Shown one piece after another: positions 42,606-51,369 of a stretch of 64,000 nt of DNA (position 1 is the stretch's first letter; every line of letters begins with the position of its first letter). Made by a program: the position numbers and the translations under genes. The stretch is from assembly GCA_003988855.1 (NCBI GenBank), contig QYAI01000087.1:102194-166193 (forward strand). Direction: 5' to 3'. The notes under the pieces were generated by a model. That model did not search any database, was not told the origin of the DNA, and saw only the letters and a list, made by a program, of their open reading frames with translations. This DNA comes from Arachnopeziza araneosa (lineage: Eukaryota > Ascomycota > Leotiomycetes > Helotiales > Arachnopezizaceae).

Positions 42606-43118
42606 ATGCCGACAACAGGCCAAACAGAAGCGCTTCGTCTCTTCGACGACTCCATGTGTCCTGAAACCAATACCGCTACCTTTGTGGGCGTCACCTTTCT
42701 CACCGTACTATGGATGCTCTACCAGGCCATCCTTTCAGTCCAACCTCGATCCGCTTCGCAGCCTCAGGGCGTCTTGGACGCCATCATCGCCTCCGCCACT
42801 TACGCATTCATCATTGCCATTCTGCTCCTGGATGGATGTTGGTTCGCCGTCGTTTACGGATGGGCGTTGTCGGCGGTCGTTCGAGGAGATTGGGTCGCGG
42901 GTGGGGCGAGGGGAGTGGTGGGCTGGATGTTTACCTTGCTGGTCTCGTGTCTCGTGTTTGTTTCTTTGGTGGGAAGCTTTGCCTGCTGGGGAATGACAGT
43001 GGTCAAGACCGTGGAGCAGCTGGCTTGCCTGTGGGAGTTCAGGTCTGATAGCTCGCCAGAAGTTGACGACGTTAGCGGAAAGGTTACAGACCCGAAAAAT
43101 TCAGATGAGGGAACTTAA
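42606..43118 (+). CDS. Small multi-pass membrane protein, unknown function
   Basis: This single exon of 170 residues starts at ATG 42606 (MPTTGQTEALRLFDDSMCPE). Three hydrophobic segments are visible: TATFVGVTFLTVLWMLYQAI, then ATYAFIIAILLLDGCWFAVV, then GWMFTLLVSCLVFVSLVGSF. A short acidic and polar C-terminal tail follows. The frame is open upstream to 42465, but this ATG gives the most compact N-terminus. I recognise no family. The gene sits in a region of decayed genes, so it could be lineage-specific. Confidence 0.6.
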   Translation: MPTTGQTEALRLFDDSMCPETNTATFVGVTFLTVLWMLYQAILSVQPRSASQPQGVLDAIIASATYAFIIAILLLDGCWFAVVYGWALSAVVRGDWVAGGARGVVGWMFTLLVSCLVFVSLVGSFACWGMTVVKTVEQLACLWEFRSDSSPEVDDVSGKVTDPKNSDEGT

Positions 43119-43436
43119 GCATGAGGGAAGAACTGTGAATTTGGCATGGTGCAGTGTTAGAATCGATGAGTAAACCCAAGATTTACCGTTTATTGCGTTA
43201 TGAAAATCAACTTTGAAGATATATCTCGGCACTTGTTCACCTTTGGAGGAAATCTCTTACAGAGGAAGGTATTTTAGAAGTACACAGTAAGTAGCAAATC
43301 ACTTCAATAGTTAACCCATTTGTTCAGAAAAGATCGCCCCAGATCTTTCACATCTCCCGAACCAACCTGCTTAGATCACCCAGATCATGCCACCCACAGA
43401 ACGGTGCACTAGCCTTTCAGCCCAACAGATCTTGAT

Positions 43437-44560
43437 CTAGATCGAGCTGGGACTTGTATAGTTCAAAGATTTGGTGAACCGTCTCAAAGTGCTCGATTGG
43501 ACATGGGAAAATATCAAAGCTCCACTCCCCTCTCTGATTTGATTCTCATAGCTTGTCCAGTTCGCAATCTCAGCTGCTGAAAAAACAGGCTGCCTGGAAT
43601 GTGGTGTTGCAAGCATAGTATTGAGCCAGACGAGATTCTGTCCCACAAAACTGTTTGGTGTTCACTCAGACGTTCGCAGATCAATCAGCTTTTTGGCAAC
43701 AAGAAAACGGATATCAAATCCTGCGAAACCTCCAACAGCTCTATCGCAAAGAGTTATCATCAGAATTGAAGCCAGTGTTCCCTGATCCTTTGCTCGCTGC
43801 GGGGAGTATATGCTCCTTGTAACCGACTCATAGCTTTTCCTTTGACCTTGAACTCCGGAGACGATAATCTTGATCTCCTGAACCAATATCGAATTGGCAC
43901 GCGGCCAGTGAGACACATGCATATAGAAGAGAAGGTGTTTCAATCGCAAGAGGAAGGACATATTCGCTGAGGGATTCTGGCAGAACTATCATCAACACGG
44001 AGTTTTGGAGATACTTTATTAAGAACTGAGGTAATTAGCAACAAAGACTATTGAGAGGTATGGAGTAATTCACAGTAGTCAATAGAAGCTTTATATCTGT
44101 AGGAACATTAAGAAGGTCCAATGCTGGAATGATAGCCGCTGTATCTGGAGAAATGTTTTCCAGTTCTGGTATATCGTCCAATAGAGAAAGGCTACTATTT
44201 TCCAGCACGAATAGGCCAAATTCGTAGGCATTGATCCTGCCAATATCGATAACAACCGAGATATCAAACTCGAACGGACCAATCCAGGCAACACGTCCGA
44301 CTTCGCTGTCGATGGGGGCGATCCATTCCGCTCGTGGAGAAGGCTTTGGCTGAGTCTCTGTAACAGACGCAGACACCGGTATTCTTTCCAGCAAGCTTCC
44401 CTCGACTTGCAACACCTAATTATCGAAACACGTATGCCTCGCCCTTTGTTCCTCTTCCTGCACAGGTCGAACGCTCGGGCAGTCGTTTATCGCATTTCTT
44501 TCCCCTCCTCCTGCAAGTCTTGCATGGTGTTGTTTGCTCTTCATGATGGTTGCAACCGCC
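43437..44560 (-). pseudogene. Decayed Zn2Cys6 transcription factor (Fungal_trans_2 type)
   Basis: On the minus strand, just upstream of 44415, one frame reads CKTCRRRGKKCDKRLPERST and then CAGRGTKGEA. This is a binuclear zinc cluster in which the fourth and sixth cysteines have become Arg and Gly. No ATG is in this frame, and a nearby ATG (MAQSFWRLQ) is one frame off. Downstream, 44035-44415, 43662-43961 (LASILMITLCDRAVGGFAGF, VAKKLIDLR) and 43437-43646 (GQNLVWLNTMLATPHSRQPV) resemble the regulatory domain of Fungal_trans_2 proteins, spread over separate frames. The lost ligands, lost start and split frames together indicate a dead gene. Confidence 0.6.
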
Positions 44561-44887
44561 AGAATGATTGAGCCATGGGCGCTGTTGGAAATTGGTGGCG
44601 CGTACTATGCCTTTAAGTCTTGGAGATGGGAATGCACACGATCTGTTGCTATCATGGAGGTGAGTTCTTATCGCAGCTTGCCACTATTGACAATTTCCCT
44701 GCAAGCTTATGTAATCCCACATTTGGTTCGCAGCCGAGGCAGGGTGGTTTTGATAGCGCCAGAGTTGGGATGTGGCTGGTGGCCAATTCTAGCCATTTCC
44801 ATTTGCTGTGTTACCATCTCCGGTTGTCGTGGCTGATTTATAATGTGGCTTAGCCAGCACGTGATGGTTCTCTTCTCTTCCACAAGC

Positions 44888-44900
44888 TTCACGATACTTC
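44888..44900 (+). promoter_or_regulatory. Heat-shock-element-like site
   Basis: TTCACGATACTTC reads as TTCnnGATnnTTC, one mismatch from the three-unit heat shock factor site TTCnnGAAnnTTC. It lies about 85 bases upstream of a TATA box and 230 bases upstream of a small heat shock protein gene, a sensible place for HSF binding. Confidence 0.45.
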
Positions 44901-44983
44901 CACAAGTCGCTGGGAAACACTCGTAAGCTCTTGATTTCTCATTCTCGATTGCGCGTTCAAGCCAGCCTAGTGGCATCTTAAGG

Positions 44984-44990
44984 TATATAA
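44984..44990 (+). promoter_or_regulatory. TATA box for the Hsp20 gene
   Basis: TATATAA lies 138 bases before the ATG at 45128 and is followed by an AC-rich leader. It is typical of inducible fungal heat-shock promoters. Confidence 0.55.
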
Positions 44991-45127
44991 TCGCAGCGTA
45001 GATCAGTAGGATATCTTTTCTTTCATCATTCAGAACACACTCAGAACTCAGATCTCAGATCATCTCAATCATCTTCATCAACATATATCCACAAAGTTTC
45101 ACAACTTTCCAACCAGCAAACATCAAC

Positions 45128-45730
45128 ATGCCTTTCTTCCCTCAAGCATATCTTGCCCCAGAGGCTTCCTTCTTCCAGCTCCTTTCCGAGCTTGATGAGC
45201 CCAAGATGCACTGCGCTCCTCGACGACATCAAACTTTCAACCCCAAATTCGATATCGCTGAAGTAGCCAACGCCTACGAGCTCTTTGGTGAAGTTCCCGG
45301 CTTGGCACAAGAAGATCTTTCTATTGAGTTTTCCGACGCTCAAACCCTCGTCATCAAAGGCAAGACTGATCGCGCCGCACCCGCTGTTCCTGCCAGTGAG
45401 ACAACTCAACCTGAAGTCTCGGAAACCGCATCTGAGAAAACCCACAACGTCACGGTAGAAGATGAATACGATGAGGCTGATACCCCACTTGCTACCCCCG
45501 CAACCACGGCTACAGCCGTTGCTGACAACAAGGAGGAGAAGACTGAGGCTGCGGCTCCAAAGCCTAAATACTGGGTCGCTGAACGACGGGTCGGTTCATT
45601 CGCTCGTAGCTTCTCCTTCGCTCAAAGAATCGAGCAAGATGAGGTCAGCGCTGAGTTGAAGAACGGTGTTCTCCACGTGGTGGTTCCCAAGAGCCAAAAG
45701 CCCAAGAAGGTGGCTGTCCAAGTTAACTAG
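45128..45730 (+). CDS. Small heat shock protein, Hsp20/Hsp30 type
   Basis: This 200-residue single-exon chaperone prevents aggregation of unfolded proteins. The alpha-crystallin domain begins FNPKFDIAEVANAYELFGEV, continues PGLAQEDLSIEFSDAQTLVI, and is interrupted by a roughly 70-residue acidic, Ala/Thr/Glu-rich insert (residues about 80-150), as in the fungal Hsp30 group. The domain resumes YWVAERRVGSFARSFSF, ending LKNGVLHVVVPKSQ (the GVL motif). The N-terminus MPFFPQAYLAPEASFFQLLS is also typical. It is preceded by a TATA box and a heat-shock-element-like site. It lacks an I-x-I C-terminal extension, ending instead KKVAVQVN, which contains a V-x-V equivalent. Confidence 0.93.
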   Translation: MPFFPQAYLAPEASFFQLLSELDEPKMHCAPRRHQTFNPKFDIAEVANAYELFGEVPGLAQEDLSIEFSDAQTLVIKGKTDRAAPAVPASETTQPEVSETASEKTHNVTVEDEYDEADTPLATPATTATAVADNKEEKTEAAAPKPKYWVAERRVGSFARSFSFAQRIEQDEVSAELKNGVLHVVVPKSQKPKKVAVQVN

Positions 45731-46469
45731 ATCATGTCTTGATTTTGAGTCTTGTACGATATGGAATCGACCATTAGCATAGTTTGGAGTTTGGTGGAAC
45801 AACATATATAGCATAATGAAAACTGCTTAAACAAATGGACGCGCTCTTTGAAAACCTGTGATGATTAGTGATGTCGTGAATAAAAATAGTAACCGTGAAC
45901 AAAGATTTGCTGTACTGTCCGTCCAGAAATTAAATGATCAAGTGATTCAACGACAAGCAACGATAGGCCGGTGCTGCCGGTGCCTTCGTATGCTAGAGTC
46001 CCTTGTAAAGGGTTACCTTCTAAAGTAAGAAAGACCCCGAAAGAGCAGGAGATTTTGGAGGTGCTGCGCCGCAAGCGAAATTTATGCATAGAACATGAAC
46101 CCTATCACCGCCTCTCCCCACCATCTTCCGATCCCCGCTTCAGGGGATCATCAGGCTACAACACTAAATTCTTACATCTCGACAGGCACACCCGTCGTAA
46201 TTGAAATTTTCCATACTCATTTGCACCGAACACGAATGCAGCGCAGCAGAATAACGGTGACAATGGAGATTCTGCGCGACTTGAAATTTGGAGACGTAAA
46301 AAAGAGATATATGAAAAAGTATAAAGCACAGCAGATCCCTTTCTTTCTCAGAGAGTCAAGGTCTCAAACACTCGTTCAAGCCTTGATCATTCCATCAAAC
46401 TCAGAATAATTCCTTCTCAACCCCAAGAATCAAACACTCGTTCAGGCTCAAATCATCTCACCAGCCCAA
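45731..46469. other. Intergenic, no gene recognised
   Basis: The region holds the Hsp20 3' flank and the promoter of the small secreted protein. A TATAAAG lies near 46320. The segments CTCAAACACTCGTTCA and TCAAACACTCGTTCA form an imperfect direct repeat at about 46364-46446 in the leader. Confidence 0.5.
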
Positions 46470-46931
46470 ATGCTTCTCTCAAGTACTCTCGCCACTGTTG
46501 CTGCCATCCTCCCCTTCACCCAAGCCTGCTACCGTACGCACGGCTACATCCAACAATATACCAACACAGCTACTTTCAACACCACCTACCTCCCATCAAT
46601 CTATCTCGAGAAGAATGGCGCCGTTGTTTGCGACGGCAACTTTGACAACGATAAAGAAAATCCTTTCCAACCCACCTTCGTAGCTGGGGGGATCCCCACG
46701 AACATTTCGTTCAGCGGTCCTTGGGCGGGGTATAAATGCACGGATCCAAATGTCCAGGTCGATGTCTTTGGGGTCTTGGGACAGGTGCTGGTGAGAGACT
46801 ATGAGACTGCCTTTTGGCTCACTCCGGATACGCTCCAGTGGAGCCAGATAGCGAGTGGGGAGAACCTTGCTGGTATCCCCAACACACTCGCCAGCTACTG
46901 GACTTGGGATTCTGGAAATGTACACTGTTAG
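46470..46931 (+). CDS. Small secreted protein, effector-like candidate
   Basis: This is 153 residues in a single exon. A clear signal peptide, MLLSSTLATVAAILPFTQA, is followed by mature sequence CYRTHGYIQQYTNTATFNT. Four cysteines (about residues 20, 54, 90 and the last residue, 153) could form two disulfides. Hydrophobic Tyr/Trp/Phe-rich beta-like segments include PTNISFSGPWAGYKC, VLVRDYETAFWLTPD and SYWTWDSGNVHC. There is no enzymatic motif and no recognised family. Size, secretion and cysteine content fit a secreted effector or surface protein, but function cannot be assigned. The frame ends with Cys as the last residue. Confidence 0.65.
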   Translation: MLLSSTLATVAAILPFTQACYRTHGYIQQYTNTATFNTTYLPSIYLEKNGAVVCDGNFDNDKENPFQPTFVAGGIPTNISFSGPWAGYKCTDPNVQVDVFGVLGQVLVRDYETAFWLTPDTLQWSQIASGENLAGIPNTLASYWTWDSGNVHC

Positions 46932-47085
46932 AAGGGAAAGTGATGGAGAAATCGTTACGTTAAGTCATTGTGTGGAAGTCGAGGACTTGAAGACGAGAGG
47001 CGTAGTAATGGTGCATGAACACAGCCTTGTGAGGCTACAATTGTATTTCTCTGGCAAATGAGAATAATGAAATCGTCCTCCAACT

Positions 47086-47560
47086 TCAGCGTCTGACTTG
47101 GAATCCACTTTCGCCCTCCGTGACTTCAATGTCTGACTTTTCCAGCTTTTCAACAGTCGCATGGCTCGGGCCTTTGTTGATCTCAGCTACGAACTTCAGC
47201 AGGCTATCGGCGTCGCCTTGAGCTTCGCCTTCGACCTGAAATTTTTTAGCGGCACCTGAGGCTCCGACACGAGGTAAGATCTTACCTCGTTATTGACCGT
47301 ATTTCTCACCCAGCCCGTCATGCCATAAGCTGTCGCTTTCTTTCGCGTGAAATACCTCGAGACTTGTCAAACACGGTCAATCGAGCTGACTTTAGAGCCT
47401 TACCGAAAGCCGACGCCTATCTTTGTTGGTTAGCATTGGGCCGAAGATACGAGATGAGGCGCACCTTGCACGTCGCCGTGGACACGGAAGGAAATCTAGA
47501 GACCGATAAGAATCATCGCTAAAGCGTGTTTGGAAAAGCTTGCCGTACACGCTTGGTCAT
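47086..47560 (-). CDS. Acylphosphatase, five exons including two of 12-13 nt
   Basis: This gene is invisible as one open frame but reads clearly after splicing. Exons are 47549-47560 (12 nt), 47465-47495 (31), 47404-47416 (13), 47286-47355 (70) and 47086-47235 (150), giving 91 residues, exactly the family size. All four introns have GT and AG ends. The product reads MTKRISFRVHGDVQGVGFRY, then FTRKKATAYGMTGWVRNTV and EVEGEAQGDADSLLKFV, and ends GESGFQVRR. The phosphate-binding loop GDVQGVGFR with its Arg, and the catalytic Asn of GWVRN, are intact. The enzyme hydrolyses acyl phosphates such as 1,3-bisphosphoglycerate and carbamoyl phosphate in the cytosol. Confidence 0.88.
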
Positions 47561-48052
47561 GTTGAATCTCTATGTCTAGATGATGTAACGTTAAAATGAT
47601 CGTTTGAGCTTAATTAACTTATCATCAATTGTGTTGATGACTTCAGTGGCAACCGAGGCATAAATCGCTAAATATAGAATATGCGGGAGGATTCAATAAG
47701 CCTCGCCAGCTGAGTGAGCCAAGCTGCTAATTTGACCTCAATCTTCAACTCAGCCACAAAATCCCATGCCAAGATACCCATCAACCAAACATGGACGGTA
47801 ATCTCGTGCCGTCAGCTTTCCTCAATTGCCATTCATTATTCTTCCTCAGCCAACATGTTTTGTATTCTACTTTTCTCAAACCTTTATATCCACCACCAGA
47901 GCCTCCGATAGCTTGTACGAGTACACCTCCTCGATCCTTTCGCTTGCCACCATTAAAATATCCATTTCCTGAAGACAAAGTGTAGATCGCGTTGATCTCA
48001 CGCACGGAAGCCCAGCACGGCCACGACATTTGGGATTGCTCCTAACTCTCCT
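47561..48052. other. Intergenic, no gene recognised
   Basis: This is the upstream flank of the acylphosphatase gene and the 3' flank of the membrane-protein gene to its right. The frame at 47781-48029 shows no protein-like features. Confidence 0.5.
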
Positions 48053-48469
48053 TCAATATGCTGTCATTGGTATGCCCCCAAAAGTCCCCAGATAATATCC
48101 TGTCGCGATAGCCCCTACACCGTCCCAAATTACAATACCCAACAATTCCTTTTTCTGCGCCGATGTCAATCCTCCCATAGCGAGTGCTCGATACGCTGCG
48201 ATCCCGATCAAAACAAATCGAACAGGGACGCTGGCGTGGAGGAATTGGTTGTCTTCAATTGGCATCCAGCTTGTCCAGAAGTATGAGAGGCTTATGGCAA
48301 GAGTTGCAATACCAGTCCAAGCAGGATATCCAGCTTTCATGCGAGGAGCGAATGTGATCTTGAGCCCGATATAGCCCAGGCCTAGCGCGTGGACCCAGAC
48401 GAACCATGGCAGATTGACGGGGACGAGGTCGAGTGCATGGCGAACGATGTGGGCTAGTTTGTCCAACAT
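48053..48469 (-). CDS. Small four-helix membrane protein, unknown function
   Basis: This is 138 residues in a single exon, starting MLDKLAHIVRHALDLVPVNL. Hydrophobic stretches are PWFVWVHALGLGYIGLKITF, WTGIATLAISLSYFWTSWM, VRFVLIGIAAYRALAMGGLT and LLGIVIWDGVGAIATGYYLG. The sequence is continuous and of sensible composition for an integral membrane protein. I recognise no family. No signal peptide separate from the first helix is apparent. Confidence 0.7.
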   Translation of the reverse strand: MLDKLAHIVRHALDLVPVNLPWFVWVHALGLGYIGLKITFAPRMKAGYPAWTGIATLAISLSYFWTSWMPIEDNQFLHASVPVRFVLIGIAAYRALAMGGLTSAQKKELLGIVIWDGVGAIATGYYLGTFGGIPMTAY

Positions 48470-49140
48470 GGCGAAAGGAGGATATCGAGGAGCCTGAGTC
48501 TTCGCAACGGATTGATGAACAGCTTGTCAAGAAGTTTGCCCGCAAAGTTTTGCTGACAAGATCACTCAGCCATCTCGGGACTGGAGAAAGATTTGACCGC
48601 ACCTGCATCCGCCCCTTTTTATCCTCACGTGCGGCCACAACTCCCATGGAGTCTGGCGACTTTAGGAAGATCCTTCGTTTTTTATGACGAAATGGACTCA
48701 CTCTGATGCTCTCTACCCTATTCTCTGGTGCGACCTCTGAAAGTTCTAGAGCACCCAACCGATCGATCACGTGGGACTTTTCGTCTGAAAACTCTGGTGG
48801 AACGTGGGACGTCTGAACTTCCCCTCTGCGTTTCAATACAACATCCAAGCGCAACTTTCTGCTCGTGCAGAGTGCTCTACTCGCCCAACGGATATCATGC
48901 GTTGGTTGGTCTCAGAAACCAACTGCAGTGAATGATGTCGTGCAGTATGCGAGATACTGAAGCTGCTGGGAGATGACGGCGCCAATATCCAGGGAGTTTG
49001 ATCTACCATCAACTTCATGATTTTGGGTTGGTGCACTCCCATCACGAATTTTTAAATGGCCTCAACTTCCTTGCACATTCTTTCTTTTGGTCAACGTTCT
49101 ATTGCGTTTTCATATATATACCCTCGTTTTGCTAACAAAT
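48470..49140. other. Divergent promoter region
   Basis: This region lies between the leftward membrane-protein gene and the rightward GH5 gene. A TATATATA run at 49113-49120 sits just before the GH5 ATG. No gene was recognised. Confidence 0.5.
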
Positions 49141-50610
49141 ATGCTTTTCAAGACACTCTCTATTCTGGCTTGCGCCGCGACCGTTTTAGGAAAAGTTCAG
49201 TTTGTCGTAAGTACCTGAATCTTGATATTTTGTACCTGACTAACTGTCTCAGGGAGTCAACATTGCAGGCTTCGAATTTGGTTGTGAAATCGATGTATGT
49301 TGTAATCCTGTAAATCTAGGCTACCTTAACTAAAATTTCCAGGGATCCTGCCCTACTGGTACTGCTCAGCCACCTCTGACCTCACTAGGAGGAGGAGATG
49401 GAGCTGGACAGATGCAACATTTTGTCAAAGATGATGGGATGAATATATTTCGACTTCGTCAGTTACTTCCTCATCTCGATGATAATTACTAATCTATGTA
49501 GCTGTTTCATGGCAATGGGTGCTCAACAACAAATTAGGAGGAACATTGGACCCAACAAACTTCGGTCACTATGATCAATTGATGCAAGCTTGCTTGGCTA
49601 CAGGCGCCTACTGCAATCTTGATATTCACAATTTTGCTCGGTATAACGGGGGCATTATTGGACAAGGTGGTCCGGCCGTTGATCAATTTACGGATCTCTG
49701 GGCTCAGCTCGCCACCTTTTACAAGAACGAACCCAAAGTCATCTTCGGTGTGATGAATGAACCACATGATCTTGATGTTGGGATTTGGGCCAGCACTGCC
49801 CAGGCTGCGGTGACCGCAATCAGAAATGCTGGTGCCTTATCTCAAATTATCACCTTGCCAGGAACAAACTTCGACAGTGCAGCCGCATTGGTCAGCAGTG
49901 GATCCGGCGCGGCTTTGATTAACATTAAGAATCCAGATGGATCAACAGACGGCTTGGTTATTGATCTTCACAAGTATTTCGATGTGGACAATTCTGGAAC
50001 ACATGCCGCCTGTGTCACCGATAATACTGCTGCATTTCAAACCGCTGCTGATTTCTTGAGGACGAATGGACGACAGGCATTGATCAGCGAGACAGGTTCA
50101 GGCCACGGTTCAGACTGTGTCACTGATTTCTGTGCGCAAAGCACCCTCATCAACTTGAATTCGGATGTCTTCATAGGTTACATTGCATGGGGAGCAGGGA
50201 GCTTCGACAGCTCTTATATACTAAACCTGGTGCCAACGCAAACAGGCACTACATATGTCGATCAGTCTCTGCTCACTCAGTGTGTGCTTACACCTTGGGT
50301 GAAAGCCCCAAGCGTGTCTCCACTTCCTTCGACGGCTTCTTCGACTCTAAGTGCCGCTGCCTCCAGCACTTCCTCTTCGGGAACAAGCAGTGTCGCGGCC
50401 ACGACTACACTCATTACATCACAAAGTAGCTTGGGGTTGAATGCAACAGCTACGACTGGATCCGGTACACCACCGACCAAAACAGGTGTGACTATAAGTT
50501 CCATTCTAACAACACCATCATCAACATCACCAGCAAAGAGTGGAGCCGAGGTGTTGAGACTTGAAAATGGTTTGTTTCTTGGGACTCTGTTATTAGCGGC
50601 GTTTCTTTAG
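49141..50610 (+). CDS. GH5 endo-beta-1,4-glucanase with Ser/Thr-rich GPI-type tail
   Basis: Exons are 49141-49206, 49253-49294, 49343-49457 and 49502-50610, giving 443 residues. The signal peptide is MLFKTLSILACAATVLG. The GH5 barrel starts QFVGVNIAGFEFGCEIDGSC, with RLPVSWQWVLNN and YCNLDIHNFARYNGGIIGQG. The acid/base Glu161 lies in FGVMNEPH and the nucleophile Glu271 in ALISETGSGH. The late segment is GYIAWGAGSFDSSYILNLVP. It cleaves internal beta-1,4 bonds in cellulose. After the barrel comes a stretch of about 70 Ser/Thr residues and a hydrophobic end (LENGLFLGTLLLAAFL), suggesting a GPI-anchored cell-surface enzyme. There is no CBM1 cellulose-binding module. It forms part of a secreted plant-wall-degrading set with the GH7 gene 3.3 kb downstream. 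Confidence 0.93.
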
Positions 50611-50671
50611 TTTATTGAATTAGAATATATATTACAAGTAATCATAATACCTAGCACTTATTGCCACGGAT

Positions 50672-51369
50672 CTACTCTTCAATTTGGACTCTATTCTGAT
50701 CACTTTGCTTTGACTTCTCGCCTGAGCCAGTCGCTCCCCTTGTGTCTGCCGCTGTTTCAATATTTCGCAGACCCAACTCCTTATCTTGAGAATCTTTCTT
50801 GCCAACTCCACACTTACTGGTTCTCCGTGCCTCCATCTCAACATCAGCCAAGCCATATTTCTTGAGCCTTTGGAGAAAGCCCGCCTCCTTCAGCTCCTTC
50901 TCATCGATTCCAAACACCTCACGATAGATTGGTAGCATATCATGCGGTCCACAAGGCCGCGCATATTTGTCCCTTCTTCTCCGCTCGAGAAACCCTGCCA
51001 TTCTTGCTTGGATCGCGGCTTCAACCGTCATCTGTTTCTGCTCTGCACTTCCAGCTTCTCCCAGCGCCACCTCTTCGCCCTTGCTTGTATTCCCCTTCTC
51101 GTATTTCGAAACCGATCCCGCAGGGACAGCGATCATTGTCGATTTGATTAGCGCGGCTTCCTCGGCCTCGAAATACGGGAGGCTGATGTACAGCTCGTCC
51201 GTTGTCTGCTCTGTTCGCGCGACCGATTCTTCGTCATGTCGGATGTTTTGTAGGTCGTAGAGGAGGACGTGGATTTTGTACCATAAAAGAGGCCTGCCTT
51301 GGAGCTCGGGTGGTGATTCGGTCCTTTTCGGACCTTTGCTGTCTTGAGATGGGGTTTTACTTTCGCCAT
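50672..51369 (-). CDS. Conserved-looking unknown protein; possible frameshift at start
   Basis: The frame at 50672-51136 (MIAVPAGSVSKYEKG and on) stays open further upstream. There it reads well: SPPELQGRPLLWYKIHVLLY, DLQNIRHDEESVARTEQ, DELYISLPYFEAEEAALIKS. The C-terminal part has RRRRDKYARPCGPHDMLPI and YREVFGIDEKELKEAGFLQR, so the protein is about 230 residues, helical and charged. However, the only ATG near the beginning (51369, MAKVKPHL) is one base out of frame. ATGGC followed by GAAAGT suggests a single-base loss, a sequencing error or an unseen intron. I do not recognise the family. The alternative is a shorter protein starting at 51136. Confidence 0.5.

Larger units (their letters stand above)
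44561..45127. other. Intergenic; promoter of the Hsp20 gene
   Basis: No gene is recognised. The right half carries a heat-shock-element-like site, a TATA box and a long leader with direct repeats of CAGAACTCAGA type before the ATG at 45128. Confidence 0.6.
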
